64,000 bases of DNA from Flavobacterium salmonis (lineage in GTDB: Bacteria; Bacteroidota; Bacteroidia; Flavobacteriales; Flavobacteriaceae), in NCBI RefSeq assembly GCF_903819435.1, contig NZ_CAIJDP010000046.1, positions 1-64,000 on the forward strand, in the 5' to 3' direction. The notes below the pieces were generated by a model. The model was not told where the DNA came from, searched no databases, and saw nothing but the letters and a program-made list of their open reading frames with translations. Position numbers and translations under genes: made by a program. Positions 20,909 through 30,837 of the stretch are shown one piece after another (the first letter of the stretch is position 1; the number at the start of each line of letters is the position of its first letter).

Positions 20909-23356
20909 ATGATAAAGAAATTTTTTAGCACTGCTGCTTTAGCATTGCTTTTAACTGCCAACGGACAGGCACAAAATAAACAAATTATAAAGGTCGATTT
21001 TGATTTTTTTCAGAGAAGACTGGAAGAAGTTCATGCTCCGGGTTATGACTCATGGGTTGTAAATGAAATGAAAGAAGACCAAAAAACTTTTAATGGTGTA
21101 ACATTTAAACTGAAAGGAAATTTTAGTTCGAAATGGTATAAAGTGGGGATGAATGCTCCATTTTACAATAGATTGGGAGCTGACGGACTGGTTACAGCAG
21201 AAAATCTGGAAATGAAAGTCAGTGGGTTAAAGCCAGGAAAACACACGCTTTTAACTTTTCACAATGCTTTTGATGTTATCGCCGGAAAAACTTTTTCACC
21301 AATAAAAATCTTTGTAAACGGAAAATTAGCGGAAACAATCAATGCCAGTGAGAGAGCGAATGCGAAAATAGATGCCTCTATGGCATATATTATTTTTAAT
21401 GCAGTAAAATCGAAAGAAGTTATTATTCGTTTTGAAATTGACCTAACAACAAATCCTGATATTGTAAAGCAAATCGTAATCAATGGTTTTGAAATTGATA
21501 CACCTAACTTAATGAATCAGGCGCGTTCTCCAAAACCGGAAAATGCAAATGAACATGTTGTTACAACAGACAAAAAGTTTTTGCTGGAATGGGATGCTCC
21601 AAAAAACGCAGTGGCACATAAATTGTTTTTTGGAGAAGATAAAAATGCTGTTGCCAATGCTGTTGAATCATCAAAAGAATTCAAAGGTAAATTAATGGAC
21701 AGAACATTTTCAGTTTCTGATTTATACAGCGGTTCAACGTACTACTGGCGTGTTGATGAAATAGATGCTAAAGGAAATGTCACTCTAGGAAATTTGTGGT
21801 CTTTCAAACCGGCTCAATTGGCTTTTCCGGGAGCAGAAGGTTACGGACGTTTTGCCGTTGGAGGCCGTGGCGGGAAAGTGGTTGAAGTAACCAATCTTAA
21901 CGATGACGGACCTGGAAGTTTACGTGACGCCATTAATCAGCAAATAGGACCAAGAACCATTGTGTTTAATGTTTCGGGTAATATTCAATTGAAATCAAGA
22001 TTAGTGGTAAATCAGCCATACATTACCATTGCAGGACAGACAGCTCCGGGCGAAGGAATTACGATTAGCCGTGCACCAATTGGTTTGACGGGTGATGACA
22101 GTGTTATTAGGTTTTTGAAAGTTAGAATCGGTGGGGGAACTACTTTTGACGGTATGGGACTAACAGGTGCTAACTTTAGCATAATTGATCATTGTTCCAT
22201 CAGCTGGACTATTGATGAATCGTTCAGTTCCCGTGGCGCACATCACATTACATTACAGAGAACTTTAATTTCGGAGGCTTTGAATGTGGCAGGACACGAT
22301 AAATATGAAGCAGGAAAAATGCACGGATATGCTGCTACCATTGGAGGTGATATCGGAAGTTTTCACCACAATTTACTGGCACATAATTATGGCCGTAACT
22401 GGAGTATTGGAGGAGGTTTAAGCGGTGACGGATTTTATACCGGAAGAATTGATATTCGAAACAATGTCGTTTACAACTGGGGAAAAAGAACTACTGACGG
22501 TGGAGCAAACGAAGTGAATTTTGTAAATAATTTCTATAAACCGGGTGCTTCAACAGGGATTTTTGTAGCACTAAATGCACAGCACGAGGGAGTTGGTAAA
22601 GGAATGCAGCGTTACTTCTTTGACGGAAATGTAATGCCTGGCTATTTTGATGAGAAATCTCAGGAAAAAGGCAGAAAAAGAACCATTACTAATAACGATA
22701 AAGTAGACTATGAGACATTTGTAGACAAACCTTTCTTTGATTCTTATGTAAATACGCAGTCAGCAAATGGAGCTTATAAAAATGTGCTTTCAGATGTTGG
22801 TGCGAATCAGCCATTTTTTGATAAACACGATAACCGAATTATAGAGGAAACTTTAAGAGGAACTTTTACATACAAAGGAAGTAAAAGCGGTTTAGGCGGA
22901 ATGATAGATAACGAATCTGATGCCGGAGGATGGCCAGATTTTGCATCAGAAACCCGTCCTGAAGACTGGGATACGGATCATGATGGTTTGCCGGACTGGT
23001 GGGAAAAAGCATTCAGTTTAAACGAAAATTCTAAAGCAGGAGATTTTTCAGATGCGAATTTAGATTTAGATGAAGACGGATTTACGCAATTAGATAATTA
23101 TTTAGACTGGATGGCACAGCCGCATTTCTTTATAAAATCGGGTGAGAAAACAGTTTTAAATGCTGCAGACTATTTTAAAGGTTACGAAACAACCCCGGTA
23201 TTTACTTTTTCCGATCTTACTAATGGGAGAGTAGTCTTAAAAGGAAAAGAAGTTCAGTTTACGCCTATTGAACCAGGATTAGCATCTTTTGTATTAACAG
23301 TTAAAGATGCAGATGGCGATACAATGAGCCGTAAAATTAATTTCCTTGTGAAATGA
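20909..23356 (+). CDS. Multidomain PL1 pectate lyase
   Basis: An 815-residue secreted lyase. Signal peptide 1-22 (NGQAQ). Residues about 25-195 form a malectin/CBM-like beta domain (LKPGKHTLLTFHNAFDVIAG). Residues about 205-300 are a fibronectin III-like domain (HKLFFGEDKNAV, STYYWRVDEIDAKGN). The PL1 beta-helix starts at about 303 (LAFPGAEGYGRFAVGGRGG) and shows TIAGQTAPGEGI, IIDHCSISWTIDESFS and RIDIRNNVVYNW, typical of the PL1 branch found in Bacteroidota. A calcium-binding TSP3/dockerin-like stretch follows (DTDHDGLPDWWEKAF), then a cadherin-like C-terminal domain. No T9SS tail is present, so periplasmic action is inferred. It overlaps no other gene and follows DUF5703 by 15 bp. Confidence 0.88.
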   Translation: MIKKFFSTAALALLLTANGQAQNKQIIKVDFDFFQRRLEEVHAPGYDSWVVNEMKEDQKTFNGVTFKLKGNFSSKWYKVGMNAPFYNRLGADGLVTAENLEMKVSGLKPGKHTLLTFHNAFDVIAGKTFSPIKIFVNGKLAETINASERANAKIDASMAYIIFNAVKSKEVIIRFEIDLTTNPDIVKQIVINGFEIDTPNLMNQARSPKPENANEHVVTTDKKFLLEWDAPKNAVAHKLFFGEDKNAVANAVESSKEFKGKLMDRTFSVSDLYSGSTYYWRVDEIDAKGNVTLGNLWSFKPAQLAFPGAEGYGRFAVGGRGGKVVEVTNLNDDGPGSLRDAINQQIGPRTIVFNVSGNIQLKSRLVVNQPYITIAGQTAPGEGITISRAPIGLTGDDSVIRFLKVRIGGGTTFDGMGLTGANFSIIDHCSISWTIDESFSSRGAHHITLQRTLISEALNVAGHDKYEAGKMHGYAATIGGDIGSFHHNLLAHNYGRNWSIGGGLSGDGFYTGRIDIRNNVVYNWGKRTTDGGANEVNFVNNFYKPGASTGIFVALNAQHEGVGKGMQRYFFDGNVMPGYFDEKSQEKGRKRTITNNDKVDYETFVDKPFFDSYVNTQSANGAYKNVLSDVGANQPFFDKHDNRIIEETLRGTFTYKGSKSGLGGMIDNESDAGGWPDFASETRPEDWDTDHDGLPDWWEKAFSLNENSKAGDFSDANLDLDEDGFTQLDNYLDWMAQPHFFIKSGEKTVLNAADYFKGYETTPVFTFSDLTNGRVVLKGKEVQFTPIEPGLASFVLTVKDADGDTMSRKINFLVK

Positions 23357-23504
23357 TAGAAAGATTTGAAGCAGATTTGATTTAAGAAATTTGCTAAGAT
23401 TTCAATTTAAAAGCAAAAAAATAATCTCCCAAATCTGCTAAATCTGCGAGAAAAATTAACCTCCCTAAGATTCATCATATCAAGGAGATAAAAAATTATA
23501 TCAA

Positions 23505-25523
23505 ATGAAAAAGCACATTATCCTATCGTCTTTATTCCTTTCAACAGTAATTTTTGCCCAAAACAAAGGTTTGGTAGCCAATTCTGAAAGCCCTTATTCT
23601 AAATTACAGAGTGTAGGTTTGCAGGATGTAAAATGGACAAACGGTTTTTGGAAAGAACAATTTGATGTTGAAACCCAGAATACATTACCTTATATGTGGG
23701 ACTTGTATCATAATGATGAGGTTTCGCACGCTTACAAAAATTTTGAAATTGCAGCTGGAGAAAGCAAAGGAACTTTCAAAGGACCATCTTTTCATGACGG
23801 GGATTTTTATAAAATTTTTGAAGGAATGGCAGCGACATATGCAGTTACTAAAGATAAAAAACTTGATGCAGAAATGGATAAAGCCATTGCACTTTTCGCG
23901 AAAGCACAGCGAAAAGACGGCTATCTGCATACACCGGTTTTAATCGACGAACGCTGGGGAACGCTTGGGCCGGAAGAAGTGAAGAAACAATTGGGTTTTG
24001 AGAAATACAATATGGGACATTTAATGACTGCAGCTTGTATTCATTACCGGGCGACAGGAAAAACTAATTTTTTAAACATTGCCAAAGGCGTTGCCGATTT
24101 CCTATATGATTTCTACAAAAAAGCTTCACCGGAATTGGCAAGAAATGCAATCTGCCCTTCACATTATATGGGAATTGTCGAAATGTACCGTACGACGAAA
24201 AATCCAAAATATTTGGAATTGGCCAATAATCTAATCGATATTAGAGGGACGACCAATGATGGAACAGACGATAATCAGGACAGGATTCCGTTTAGACAGC
24301 AAACTACCGCAATGGGTCATGCCGTACGAGCTAATTACCTGTACGCAGGTGTAGCCGATTTATACGCAGAAACCGGAGAGAAAAAATTACTGGATAACCT
24401 GGAATCAATTTGGGATGATGTAACATATAGAAAAATGTATATCACAGGAGCCTGCGGTTCTTTGTATGACGGGGTTTCTCCAGATGGAACTTCGTATAAT
24501 CCAACCGATGTGCAAAAAATTCATCAGGCCTACGGAAGACCTTTCCAATTGCCAAATGCTACAGCTCATACCGAAACCTGTGCTAATATTGGAAATGTGT
24601 TGTGGAACTGGAGAATGCTTCAGATTACAGGAGATGCCAAATATGCGGATATTGTGGAATTAGCTTTATACAATAGTGTTTTGTCAGGAATCAGTCTGGA
24701 AGGAAAAGAATTCTTTTATAACAATCCGCTGAATGTTTCCAAAGATTTGCCTTTCAAACAAAGATGGAGCAAAGAACGTGAAGGTTATATCGCTTTGTCA
24801 AACTGCTGTGCGCCAAACGTAACCAGAACGATTGCTGAGGTGAGCAATTATGCTTATAACTTTTCGAAAGAAGGCTTGTATGTGAATTTATACGGAAGTA
24901 ATAATCTGAATTCAACAACACTTGCAGGAGAAAAAATTGAAATTGAACAGCAGACAAATTATCCCTGGGATGGAAAAGTTACTTTAAAAATAGTAAAAGC
25001 TCCGAAAGAGGTTTATACTTTTTTATTGAGAATTCCAGGATGGAGCCAGGGGACAACGATTGCTGTAAATGGCAAAAATATTAGTGATGCAATTGCTTCC
25101 GGATTCTACCAAAAAATAGCACAAAAGTGGAAAAAGGGAGATGTCATCGAATTGAATATCCCAATGCCGGTGGAGTTGATGCAGGCAAATCCATTGGTAG
25201 AAGAAGTAAAAAATCAGGTAGCGGTAAAAAGAGGACCAATTGTATATTGTCTGGAATCAAATGAACTTCCGGCAAATGTAAAAGTAAATGATGTTGTTTT
25301 GGATTTGAATTCTAAATTCACTACAAATTTTATAAAAATAGACAATAGAGAATTGTTGAGTATAACTGCCAGTTCATCAATTACTCCAGATAATTCATGG
25401 GATAAAAAATTGTACAAACCTATTTCTACAAAAGACAACAAGGAATACAGTATCAAATTAATTCCTTATTTTGCATGGGGAAATCACGGAAAAGGCGAAA
25501 TGTCTGTGTGGCTTTCTCATTAA
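23505..25523 (+). CDS. GH127 beta-L-arabinofuranosidase (DUF1680)
   Basis: A 672-residue secreted enzyme of the (alpha/alpha)6 type that removes beta-L-arabinofuranose or related sugars. Signal peptide about 1-18. Family motifs: FWKEQFDVETQNTLP, GLQDVKWTNGFW and YNMGHLMTAACIHY. The zinc-cysteine centre is intact: HTETC gives E357 and C359, and SNCCAPNVTR gives C434 and C435. These align with the Zn(Cys)3-Glu site of HypBA1, in which the first cysteine of the CC pair is the nucleophile. In pectin loci this family acts on arabinose-containing side chains, and some relatives process RG-II chains. The preceding intergenic 23357-23504 contains degenerate AATCTGC hairpin sequence. Confidence 0.9.
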   Translation: MKKHIILSSLFLSTVIFAQNKGLVANSESPYSKLQSVGLQDVKWTNGFWKEQFDVETQNTLPYMWDLYHNDEVSHAYKNFEIAAGESKGTFKGPSFHDGDFYKIFEGMAATYAVTKDKKLDAEMDKAIALFAKAQRKDGYLHTPVLIDERWGTLGPEEVKKQLGFEKYNMGHLMTAACIHYRATGKTNFLNIAKGVADFLYDFYKKASPELARNAICPSHYMGIVEMYRTTKNPKYLELANNLIDIRGTTNDGTDDNQDRIPFRQQTTAMGHAVRANYLYAGVADLYAETGEKKLLDNLESIWDDVTYRKMYITGACGSLYDGVSPDGTSYNPTDVQKIHQAYGRPFQLPNATAHTETCANIGNVLWNWRMLQITGDAKYADIVELALYNSVLSGISLEGKEFFYNNPLNVSKDLPFKQRWSKEREGYIALSNCCAPNVTRTIAEVSNYAYNFSKEGLYVNLYGSNNLNSTTLAGEKIEIEQQTNYPWDGKVTLKIVKAPKEVYTFLLRIPGWSQGTTIAVNGKNISDAIASGFYQKIAQKWKKGDVIELNIPMPVELMQANPLVEEVKNQVAVKRGPIVYCLESNELPANVKVNDVVLDLNSKFTTNFIKIDNRELLSITASSSITPDNSWDKKLYKPISTKDNKEYSIKLIPYFAWGNHGKGEMSVWLSH

Positions 25524-25612
25524 AAAATAATTTACCATATAAGTCATATAAGTTCTGTTTTTTAAAACTTAAAGAATGTTATATAATTTACATGGCTAAA
25601 AAATAAAATCTT

Positions 25613-26605
25613 ATGAAATATATTGTTACTTTATTTTTAGCATTCATATCTGCTTTATCATCAGCGCAAACAACAGATAACCGATTTGAATTAACTGTGG
25701 CACAGGATGGATCCGGAGATTTTAAAACCATTCAGGAGGCGATTAACAAAGTAAGGGATCACGCAGAAAAACGAGTTATCATTACAATCAAATCGGGTAT
25801 TTATAATGAAAAGGTAGTAATTCCGGCTTTTAAAAGAAATATTACTTTAAAAGGTTCAGACAGAGAAAAGACACTTATTTCATACAATGATTATTCCGGA
25901 AAACCCTTTAGAGGAATTGACGTTACGGGAGATACAAAATTTAGTACTTATACGTCTTATACTTTGTTAGTTCAGGGAAATGATTGTTCTGTAGAAAATC
26001 TGACTGTAGAAAATACAGCTGGTAAAGTAGGTCAGGCAGTGGCTCTGCATACTGAAGGTGACAGGGTTTTTGTGAAAAACTGTTCAATTTTAGGAAATCA
26101 GGACACTTTGTATTTAGCAAAAGGGGGAACCCGAAATTATTTCGAAAACTGTTATATCAGTGGTACTGTCGATTTTATTTTCGGTGCTGCAACAGCTTAT
26201 TTTTACAATTGTACTATTGAAAGTTTAAGCAATTCTTATGTGACTGCGGCATCAACACCCCAGGAAGATAAATACGGATTTGTATTTGTAGATTGCAAGC
26301 TTACTGCAAAAGAGAGCACAGTAGATAAGGTTTTTCTGGGACGTCCGTGGAGGCCATATGCAAAAACAGTGTTTATCAATGCAGAATTGGGCGCACATAT
26401 TGTTCCCGAAGGTTGGAATCCATGGAAAGGTGATAAAAATTTCCCTGACAAGGAAAAAACGGTTTATTATGCAGAATCAGGCAGTAAAGGGGAGGGCGCA
26501 AAAGATATGTCTAAAAGAGTTTCATGGTCACATCAATTGAAAAAATCTGATCTAAAAAACTACGGTTTGGAAAAGGTGTTAAATGGCTGGAATCCTAAAA
26601 ATTAA
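25613..26605 (+). CDS. CE8 pectin methylesterase
   Basis: A 330-residue secreted beta-helix esterase that removes methyl esters from homogalacturonan, making substrate for the pectate lyases. Signal peptide 1-19 (LSSAQ). The family set is complete: QDGSGDFKTIQEAI at the N-terminus, VGQAVAL with Q141, GNQDTLY with acid/base D164, GTVDFIFG with nucleophile D187, and LGRPWRPYA with R244 and W246. The length equals a single catalytic domain. It is the last gene before the long leader of susC. A hairpin at 26738 probably ends the transcript. No T9SS tail is seen, so it should work in the periplasm. Confidence 0.93.
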   Translation: MKYIVTLFLAFISALSSAQTTDNRFELTVAQDGSGDFKTIQEAINKVRDHAEKRVIITIKSGIYNEKVVIPAFKRNITLKGSDREKTLISYNDYSGKPFRGIDVTGDTKFSTYTSYTLLVQGNDCSVENLTVENTAGKVGQAVALHTEGDRVFVKNCSILGNQDTLYLAKGGTRNYFENCYISGTVDFIFGAATAYFYNCTIESLSNSYVTAASTPQEDKYGFVFVDCKLTAKESTVDKVFLGRPWRPYAKTVFINAELGAHIVPEGWNPWKGDKNFPDKEKTVYYAESGSKGEGAKDMSKRVSWSHQLKKSDLKNYGLEKVLNGWNPKN

Positions 26606-26737
26606 ACATGATCATAATTATTAAATACTTACAACCATTTTATTTTCAATATTAGTTTTTAAGTCTATAAACTGTCTATCAACTTTTTTACTAATAAAGG
26701 TCAGGTGTATGTAACTCTAAATCATTTTAAGAACTTT

Positions 26738-26763
26738 GAAGCAGGTCATTTTCCTGCTTTTCT
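26738..26763 (+). terminator. Intrinsic terminator after the CE8 gene
   Basis: GAAGCAGG pairs with CCTGCTTT around a 7-base loop (TCATTTT) and is followed by a T-rich run. It lies about 130 bases after the CE8 stop codon. Confidence 0.6.
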
Positions 26764-27264
26764 TTTTGGAAAAAGGCAATACTCATTTTCAGACTTCAGG
26801 AAAGAAAAGTAGACAGATTAACGTTTAAGGGAATGAAGAAGTACAGTTTTAAACGTACTATAATTCTTTATTAATGTTGTAATAGTCTTAACACTCAAAA
26901 CTTACGATAAATCTTAAAGGGCATTAATAAGTATTAACCTATATAAAAGTTGGTTTTAATTTTTTTTATAAATTTTTTTGATTTTTTATTATTATCCCGA
27001 AATGCTGTTTTTTGTAAGATGTTTCGCTGAAAGAAATCGATTTCCTACAATGTTTTTAAGAAGAAAGAATTAAATTAAATTACTGTTTTTTTAATGTGTT
27101 TGCTAAAACCTGTCTATTTGTGGGCATTTTTTCTTACTTATTTTATTTGTATATTGTTATATTCAAAATTTCCTCATTTTTTTTAGTGTTACTCTATTTT
27201 GTCTTACATTTTTTTGTTGATATAGTTTTTTTATTGGATTTTTTTTGATGATAATATCGAAGCA

Positions 27265-27307
27265 GGATGCCACAGGACAGTTGTGATTTTCAATCATTAT
27301 ATTTTTG
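27265..27307 (+). promoter_or_regulatory. Candidate susC promoter: TACAGGA-like operator plus -7 box
   Basis: GGATGCCACAGGACAGTTGT (27265-27284) resembles the sequence at 4249. TATTTTTG (27300-27307) fits the Bacteroidota -7 consensus TAnnTTTG. The motif occupies the place of a -33 element, and no TTTG is seen there, as expected for a promoter dependent on an activator. Function is inferred. Confidence 0.45.
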
Positions 27308-27452
27308 AAACCAAGTAATAAATGTAGTTTTAACGTTTAAAATTTTGCAGGTATTTAAAAGCCGTATAAATGCAGCATTTTTCAACAACAATAAAAATAT
27401 ATTTTTATAAACTAAACTAACCTAACTATTAATCTAACTAAATCAAAAATTT

Positions 27453-30400
27453 ATGAAACAAGCACTTATCAAAAGATGTAGTTTTATTTTGTTTGCATTG
27501 ATGAGCATTGTCACTTATGCCCAAAATGGAAGCAGTCAAATTAAGATCACTGGTACCGTTACAGATAATTCAGGGCTGCTATTACCTGGAGTTAACGTAA
27601 CTGAAAAGTCATCGAAAAATACCGTTACTACGGATTACAGTGGTAGGTATGAAATTATTGTAAAGCCTGGTGCAACATTAGTTTTTTCTTTCATTGGAAT
27701 GAAGAAAACAGAAATACCTTTGAATGGACGTACTAATTTAGATGCTAAGCTACAAGAAGATTCTAATGTATTAGATGATATCGTAGTTGTTGCATACGGT
27801 ACTCAGAAAAAGAATAATATCACTGGTGCTATAGCAACTATTGATATGGAAAAAATCCAGGATTTACCCGTGTCGAATTTATCAGAGGCTCTAAGAGGCC
27901 AGGTTCCTGGTGTTTCGATTAATGGAGGTTCTGGCCGCCCGGGAACAGCAGCAGATATTCAGATTCGTCAAACATTTTCTTTGTCAAAAGATGGGGGTTC
28001 TGATCTTCCTTTGATTGTAATTGATGATATGGTTCAGATAGATCCTACTACAGGTAGATCAACACTGGAAACTTTTAATAGATTAGATCCTTCTGAGATA
28101 GAAAGTATGACTGTATTAAAGGATGGTTCTGCAGCTATTTATGGTTCTCGTGCATCTCAGGGAGCAATAATTGTTAAAACTAAAAGAGGGAAAGCTGGGG
28201 TTACTAAGTTTAATTACATTAGTCAATTTGCAGTAAATGATGCTGTAAGTCATAGTAAAACAATGAATTCGTATCAGTATGGACTTTGGGCCAATCGATT
28301 TATGATTGCTGATAATAGAGCTGGAACAAATAATTCAAGTCTTTTCTCTGCAGATGAGTTAGAGCAAATGAAGAGTTTGAATTATGACTGGTTAGATAAA
28401 GCATGGAAACCGGCTATACAACAAAAACACGCACTTACTGTTAGTGGAGGTAATGATAAAGCCACTTATTTCGCGGGTGCTAATTATTTTACACAAGGGG
28501 CTAATCTTGGAGAACAAAAGTATGATAAATGGAATTTCCGTACAGGAATGACTGCTAAGGTTTCTAAAAACTTAGATTTTTCAGCTTCTGTTTCCGCCTT
28601 GACAGGTCATACACAAAAGTCATATTCTAAAGCTTCTGCAAACATTAATGACAGTAGTTATGGTTCTAAAGCTAATGGAGGAGGTGAACAACAGGATTAT
28701 GGATATTTGGTTCATATGCCAAAATATATTCCTTGGCAAACAACAGTTAATGGCCAGGAATATTGGATGTCGCCTTTTCCTAGAACTGATCGAAATTTAG
28801 GAAGTGCGAATGCAAATACAACTATTGCGGGTTGGAATTACTTTGCAACTTTAGATAACGGATCTAAATCGGTAAATGATGATTTTGGTTATAATGTTAA
28901 TATGTCGTTGAATTATAAAGTGCCTTTTATTAAAGGACTGTCTTTCAAAGGAACTTTTGCAAGAAGTGAGAATATTGATAAAACTGAACAAATTCAGTTG
29001 CCGTATGTTATGGCAAGAATTAAAAATTATGAAACTCAGGATAATCACTTAGCTAGTGGGGCAACTGATTCAGATTATTCTATAGATACTAACGTAAGAA
29101 ATTCAAGAGTGTATTATGATACTGCTTTTAATAAAAGCACGCAAACTAACTTTTTTGCTAATTATGACAGAACTTTCGGAAACCATGAAATTAGTGCTAT
29201 GGCAGGTGTTGAAAAATCAGAGGCAGAGTATAGCAGTACGCGTTTGGCTTATGAAGAGACAACAGCAGATTATGCAGGTACTTATTTGACAGCAGGGAAA
29301 TTATCTACTTCAAATTCTACAGCATTAAGAGGTGAATCAGGAACACTTTCGTACTTAGGTCGTTTGAACTATAGTTATAAATCAAAATATTTATTTCAGT
29401 TTGTTTTCCGTACTGATGCATCTACAAAATTTGCACCTGAAAATTATTATGGCTTTTTCCCTTCTGTACAAGCTGGTTGGGTAGTATCTAAAGAAGATTG
29501 GTTTCGAGATTTGTTACCAGGTGTAAATAATTTGAAATTACGTTATTCTATTGGTAAAACCGGAAAAGATAATATTTTACCTTGGCGTTGGGCAACATAC
29601 TATGATATTATTGCTGATAAAGGATACGTGTTTGGAACAACAGCTGGAGGGACTTTAGGCAGCGGAATTAATACAAGAGTATCGCCAAACAGAAATGTAG
29701 GATGGGATGCTACTGTAAAAAATAATTTTGGTATTGATTTAGCATTCTTGAGAAACAGACTACAAATTACAACAGATTTGTACTATGACAGAAGTACTGA
29801 AATGCTAACAGCTGCGGCAAGTACAGTTGGTGTGCCAATATCTGTAGGAGGAGGGTTTGCAGAAGAAAACTTAGCGACTATTAATGCCTGGGGTTCTGAA
29901 TTCAGTATTAATTGGAATGATAAAATAAAAGAAAACGTTAAGTATAATATAGGGTTAAACTTTGGTTTCTCTAGCGCTAAACAAGGAACTTATTACGATG
30001 TTCCTTATGCATTACCATCAACTAATCAAAGGAGAGAAGATACATCTTTGGTTTATCCACAATGGGGATTCCAAACTTGGAAACAAACTTCTACACATGA
30101 TGGAATCTTACGCACTGATGAAGATATTCAAAGCTATTGGAATTATTTGACAGAAAGAGCTACAGCTGTTGGAGGTACTCCAAATTATAATGGAATTACA
30201 AATGTAACTGGAATGCGAAAAGGAATGTTGGCTTATAAAGATTTAGGCGGTGTTTTTGACAGTACAACAGGAGTTCAAAAAGGACCAGATGGAAGAATTA
30301 TGACAGGGGAGGATTTTACGAAGTTAGTTAACAAAAATAAAACTTATGGGTTTACAACTAATTTAGGAATGTCTTATAAATCATTTTTTATGAAAACTCA

Positions 30401-30818
30401 AATCGCTACTTCTTGGGGTGGTTACAGATCTATCGATGTTGTGAAACAAGGTGTTGGTTCAACTCATAATATGTGGGCGCATGAAAGTTATTGGAGTGAT
30501 ATGTATGGAGATGATAACACAGATGGTAAATATCCTAACCTAGCTTATTATGATTCATCAATGCTTGGTTCTGCTTCAGATTTCTGGCAATTAAATACTT
30601 TCCGTTGTACAGTAAGAAACTTAACTCTGGGTTTTCAACTTCCTAAAGAAATTTTGTCTGAGCTTAAAATTTCTAATGCGAGCATTGGGGTTACAGGAAA
30701 TAATCTTTGGGATTTGTATAATCCATACCCAGACCATTATCGTAACATGTATGATACTTCGTATGAAGCCTATCCAACACTTAGAACATGGTCAGTTAAC
30801 TTAAACATTACATTCTAA
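27453..30818 (+). CDS. susC: SusC/RagA-type TonB-dependent outer-membrane transporter
   Basis: An 1121-residue outer-membrane protein that imports oligosaccharides with its SusD partner, driven by TonB. Signal peptide about 1-23 (VTYAQ). Residues about 30-110 are the carboxypeptidase-regulatory-like domain (ITGTVTDNSGLLLPGVNVTE). The TonB-box-like stretch LDDIVVVAYGTQKK precedes the plug (about 125-245: LPVSNLSEALRGQVPGVSIN, ESMTVLKDGSAAIYGSRASQ). The rest is a 22-strand barrel ending in the typical RTWSVNLNITF with terminal Phe. Length is normal. The susD gene follows after 19 bp. The substrate is inferred from neighbours to be a pectin oligosaccharide. It is the only SusC in the window despite the large enzyme set. 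Confidence 0.95.
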   Translation: MKQALIKRCSFILFALMSIVTYAQNGSSQIKITGTVTDNSGLLLPGVNVTEKSSKNTVTTDYSGRYEIIVKPGATLVFSFIGMKKTEIPLNGRTNLDAKLQEDSNVLDDIVVVAYGTQKKNNITGAIATIDMEKIQDLPVSNLSEALRGQVPGVSINGGSGRPGTAADIQIRQTFSLSKDGGSDLPLIVIDDMVQIDPTTGRSTLETFNRLDPSEIESMTVLKDGSAAIYGSRASQGAIIVKTKRGKAGVTKFNYISQFAVNDAVSHSKTMNSYQYGLWANRFMIADNRAGTNNSSLFSADELEQMKSLNYDWLDKAWKPAIQQKHALTVSGGNDKATYFAGANYFTQGANLGEQKYDKWNFRTGMTAKVSKNLDFSASVSALTGHTQKSYSKASANINDSSYGSKANGGGEQQDYGYLVHMPKYIPWQTTVNGQEYWMSPFPRTDRNLGSANANTTIAGWNYFATLDNGSKSVNDDFGYNVNMSLNYKVPFIKGLSFKGTFARSENIDKTEQIQLPYVMARIKNYETQDNHLASGATDSDYSIDTNVRNSRVYYDTAFNKSTQTNFFANYDRTFGNHEISAMAGVEKSEAEYSSTRLAYEETTADYAGTYLTAGKLSTSNSTALRGESGTLSYLGRLNYSYKSKYLFQFVFRTDASTKFAPENYYGFFPSVQAGWVVSKEDWFRDLLPGVNNLKLRYSIGKTGKDNILPWRWATYYDIIADKGYVFGTTAGGTLGSGINTRVSPNRNVGWDATVKNNFGIDLAFLRNRLQITTDLYYDRSTEMLTAAASTVGVPISVGGGFAEENLATINAWGSEFSINWNDKIKENVKYNIGLNFGFSSAKQGTYYDVPYALPSTNQRREDTSLVYPQWGFQTWKQTSTHDGILRTDEDIQSYWNYLTERATAVGGTPNYNGITNVTGMRKGMLAYKDLGGVFDSTTGVQKGPDGRIMTGEDFTKLVNKNKTYGFTTNLGMSYKSFFMKTQIATSWGGYRSIDVVKQGVGSTHNMWAHESYWSDMYGDDNTDGKYPNLAYYDSSMLGSASDFWQLNTFRCTVRNLTLGFQLPKEILSELKISNASIGVTGNNLWDLYNPYPDHYRNMYDTSYEAYPTLRTWSVNLNITF

Positions 30819-30837
30819 ATTTAAATTAATAGAAACA

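Larger units (their letters stand above)
26606..27452 (+). other. 847-bp AT-rich non-coding leader upstream of susC
   Basis: No credible gene is seen on either strand. The segment is rich in T-tracts (about 26950-27250). It contains the terminator at 26738, the TACAGGA-like motif with a possible -7 box at 27265-27307, and then about 140 bases of possible 5' untranslated region. It is the longest gene-free stretch of the window. A small antisense RNA of the kind known at some Bacteroides loci could fit here, but none can be identified by eye. Confidence 0.7.
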
